A stretch of 64,000 nt of DNA from Clostridiales bacterium Firm_11 (GTDB taxonomy: Bacteria > Bacillota > Clostridia > Christensenellales > Aristaeellaceae), in contig LVAQ01000022.1 of assembly GCA_001604105.1 (NCBI GenBank), positions 1 through 64,000 of the forward strand. The letters are read 5' to 3'. The notes under the pieces are model-generated. The model was given only the letters and a program-made list of their open reading frames with translations, did no database searches and was not told the DNA's origin. Within the stretch, counting starts at the first letter, position 1. Each line of letters begins with the position of its first letter. Made by a program: the position numbers and the translations under genes. Positions 63,301 through 64,000 of the stretch are shown here, in pieces.

Positions 63301-63364
63301 ACACCTTCAACAAACCTTTGCCTGCCTGCGTACAAGCCTGCCAATGCTCGCCCATACCGTGCCC

Positions 63365-63979
63365 TCACGCCTCGCCATACCCCTGCTGGGTAAGCCCATC
63401 CACCAGCAGCCGCACAGCCTCAGGCAGGATGCGCCACTCCGCCTGCTCCATCACGCGGCGCTGGAGCGACTCGGGGGTGTCCCCCGCCAGCACGGGCACG
63501 GCCTGCTGTAAAAGGATGCGCCCGCCATCGGGCACTTCATTGACCAGATGCACGGTGGCGCCCGTTACCTTGACCCCGCGCGCCAGCGCGGCCTGATGCA
63601 CCCGCAGGCCGTAAAACCCTTCCCCGCAAAAGCTGGGGATCAGGCTTGGATGCACGTTCACGATGCGCTCCGCGTAGGCGCGAACCACATTTTCCGCCAG
63701 AATGAGCAGGAAGCCCGCCAGCACCACCAGATGGATGCGGTTTTGCTCAAGCAGCGCCAGCAGCCGTTCGCCGTAAGCATGCGGGGTTTCCCCGGCGCGC
63801 TTTTCCAGCACGGCGCAGGGCACGCCCGCCTGCGCGGCGCGGGTGAGCGCGTAGGCGGCGGGTTTGTTGCTCACCACCAGCGCGATGCGCCCGCTACCCA
63901 GCGCCCCGCTTGCCTGCGCGTCCAGCAGCGCTTGCAGGTTTGTGCCCCCGCCGCTTACCAGCACGGCGATGTTCAGCAC
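63365..63979 (-). CDS. purN: Phosphoribosylglycinamide formyltransferase
   Basis: A 204-residue folate-dependent GAR transformylase. The N-terminal substrate loop SGGGTNLQ (9-16), catalytic Asn108 and His110 in NVHPSLIPSF, and the catalytic Asp151 in the PDGG loop are all present. The start codon is GTG with GAGGGGG seven bases upstream. It is the first purine gene in reading order within the window; further pur genes (purM, purF) may lie beyond the right edge. Confidence 0.95.
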   Translation of the reverse strand: MLNIAVLVSGGGTNLQALLDAQASGALGSGRIALVVSNKPAAYALTRAAQAGVPCAVLEKRAGETPHAYGERLLALLEQNRIHLVVLAGFLLILAENVVRAYAERIVNVHPSLIPSFCGEGFYGLRVHQAALARGVKVTGATVHLVNEVPDGGRILLQQAVPVLAGDTPESLQRRVMEQAEWRILPEAVRLLVDGLTQQGYGEA

Positions 63980-64000
63980 AGGATAACCCCCTCATCCCCA

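Overview
The window is GC-rich (about 60% by eye) and its gene set points to a Bacillota chromosome, most likely an uncultured Clostridia-type gut lineage. It carries AddA, a YesL-like DUF624 protein, a PgcA-type phosphosugar mutase, a single-chain 1254-residue PurL, and a separate AICAR transformylase plus PurO-type IMP cyclohydrolase. No rRNA, tRNA, CRISPR array, prophage or transposase gene was found. Three parS-like sites within 1.5 kb (15350-16869), with a near-match at 38486, suggest the window lies in the origin-proximal part of the chromosome.

Layout. 1-2.1 kb: a tandem repeat, then an orphan 2Fe-2S/ASKHA protein. 2.8-10.8 kb: a sugar-uptake locus, with a TIM-barrel isomerase and LacI regulator on the minus strand, divergent from a substrate-binding protein, a double-NBD ATPase, a permease and a Gfo/Idh dehydrogenase. 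12.4-16.6 kb: addA. 17-19.4 kb: glycogen phosphorylase. 19.7-29.6 kb: a five-repeat peptidoglycan-binding lipoprotein, a TraX-family membrane protein, a serine hydrolase, an AraC regulator, a TfoX-domain protein and phosphoglucomutase. 29.9-33.8 kb: mnmG, then an AT-richer type II restriction-modification pair of Sau96I/Eco47II type. 33.9-37.1 kb: three tandem M42 metallopeptidases. 37.8-41.4 kb: dxr, rseP and pgsA, isoprenoid and envelope genes. 41.7-52.3 kb: an EamA transporter, a DUF624 protein, a methyltransferase, Hsp33, a TPR protein, an unknown helical protein, an HD phosphohydrolase and a large zinc-ribbon membrane protein. 53.5-64 kb: a purine cluster on the minus strand, read purN, purO, AICAR transformylase, purD, purL, purB.

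The most unusual feature is the amount of structured non-coding repeat, roughly a tenth of the window. One composite element of about 160-165 bp recurs singly and in tandem arrays of up to seven copies. It is built of short perfect hairpins, most closed by GNA-type three-base loops, the class that includes the very stable DNA minihairpin GCGAAGC. Arm sequences vary between copies while pairing is kept. The element or a relative sits in five of the six convergent gene junctions; the exception is the junction beside the probably acquired restriction-modification pair. These arrays produce many spurious open frames, which are not annotated as genes here.
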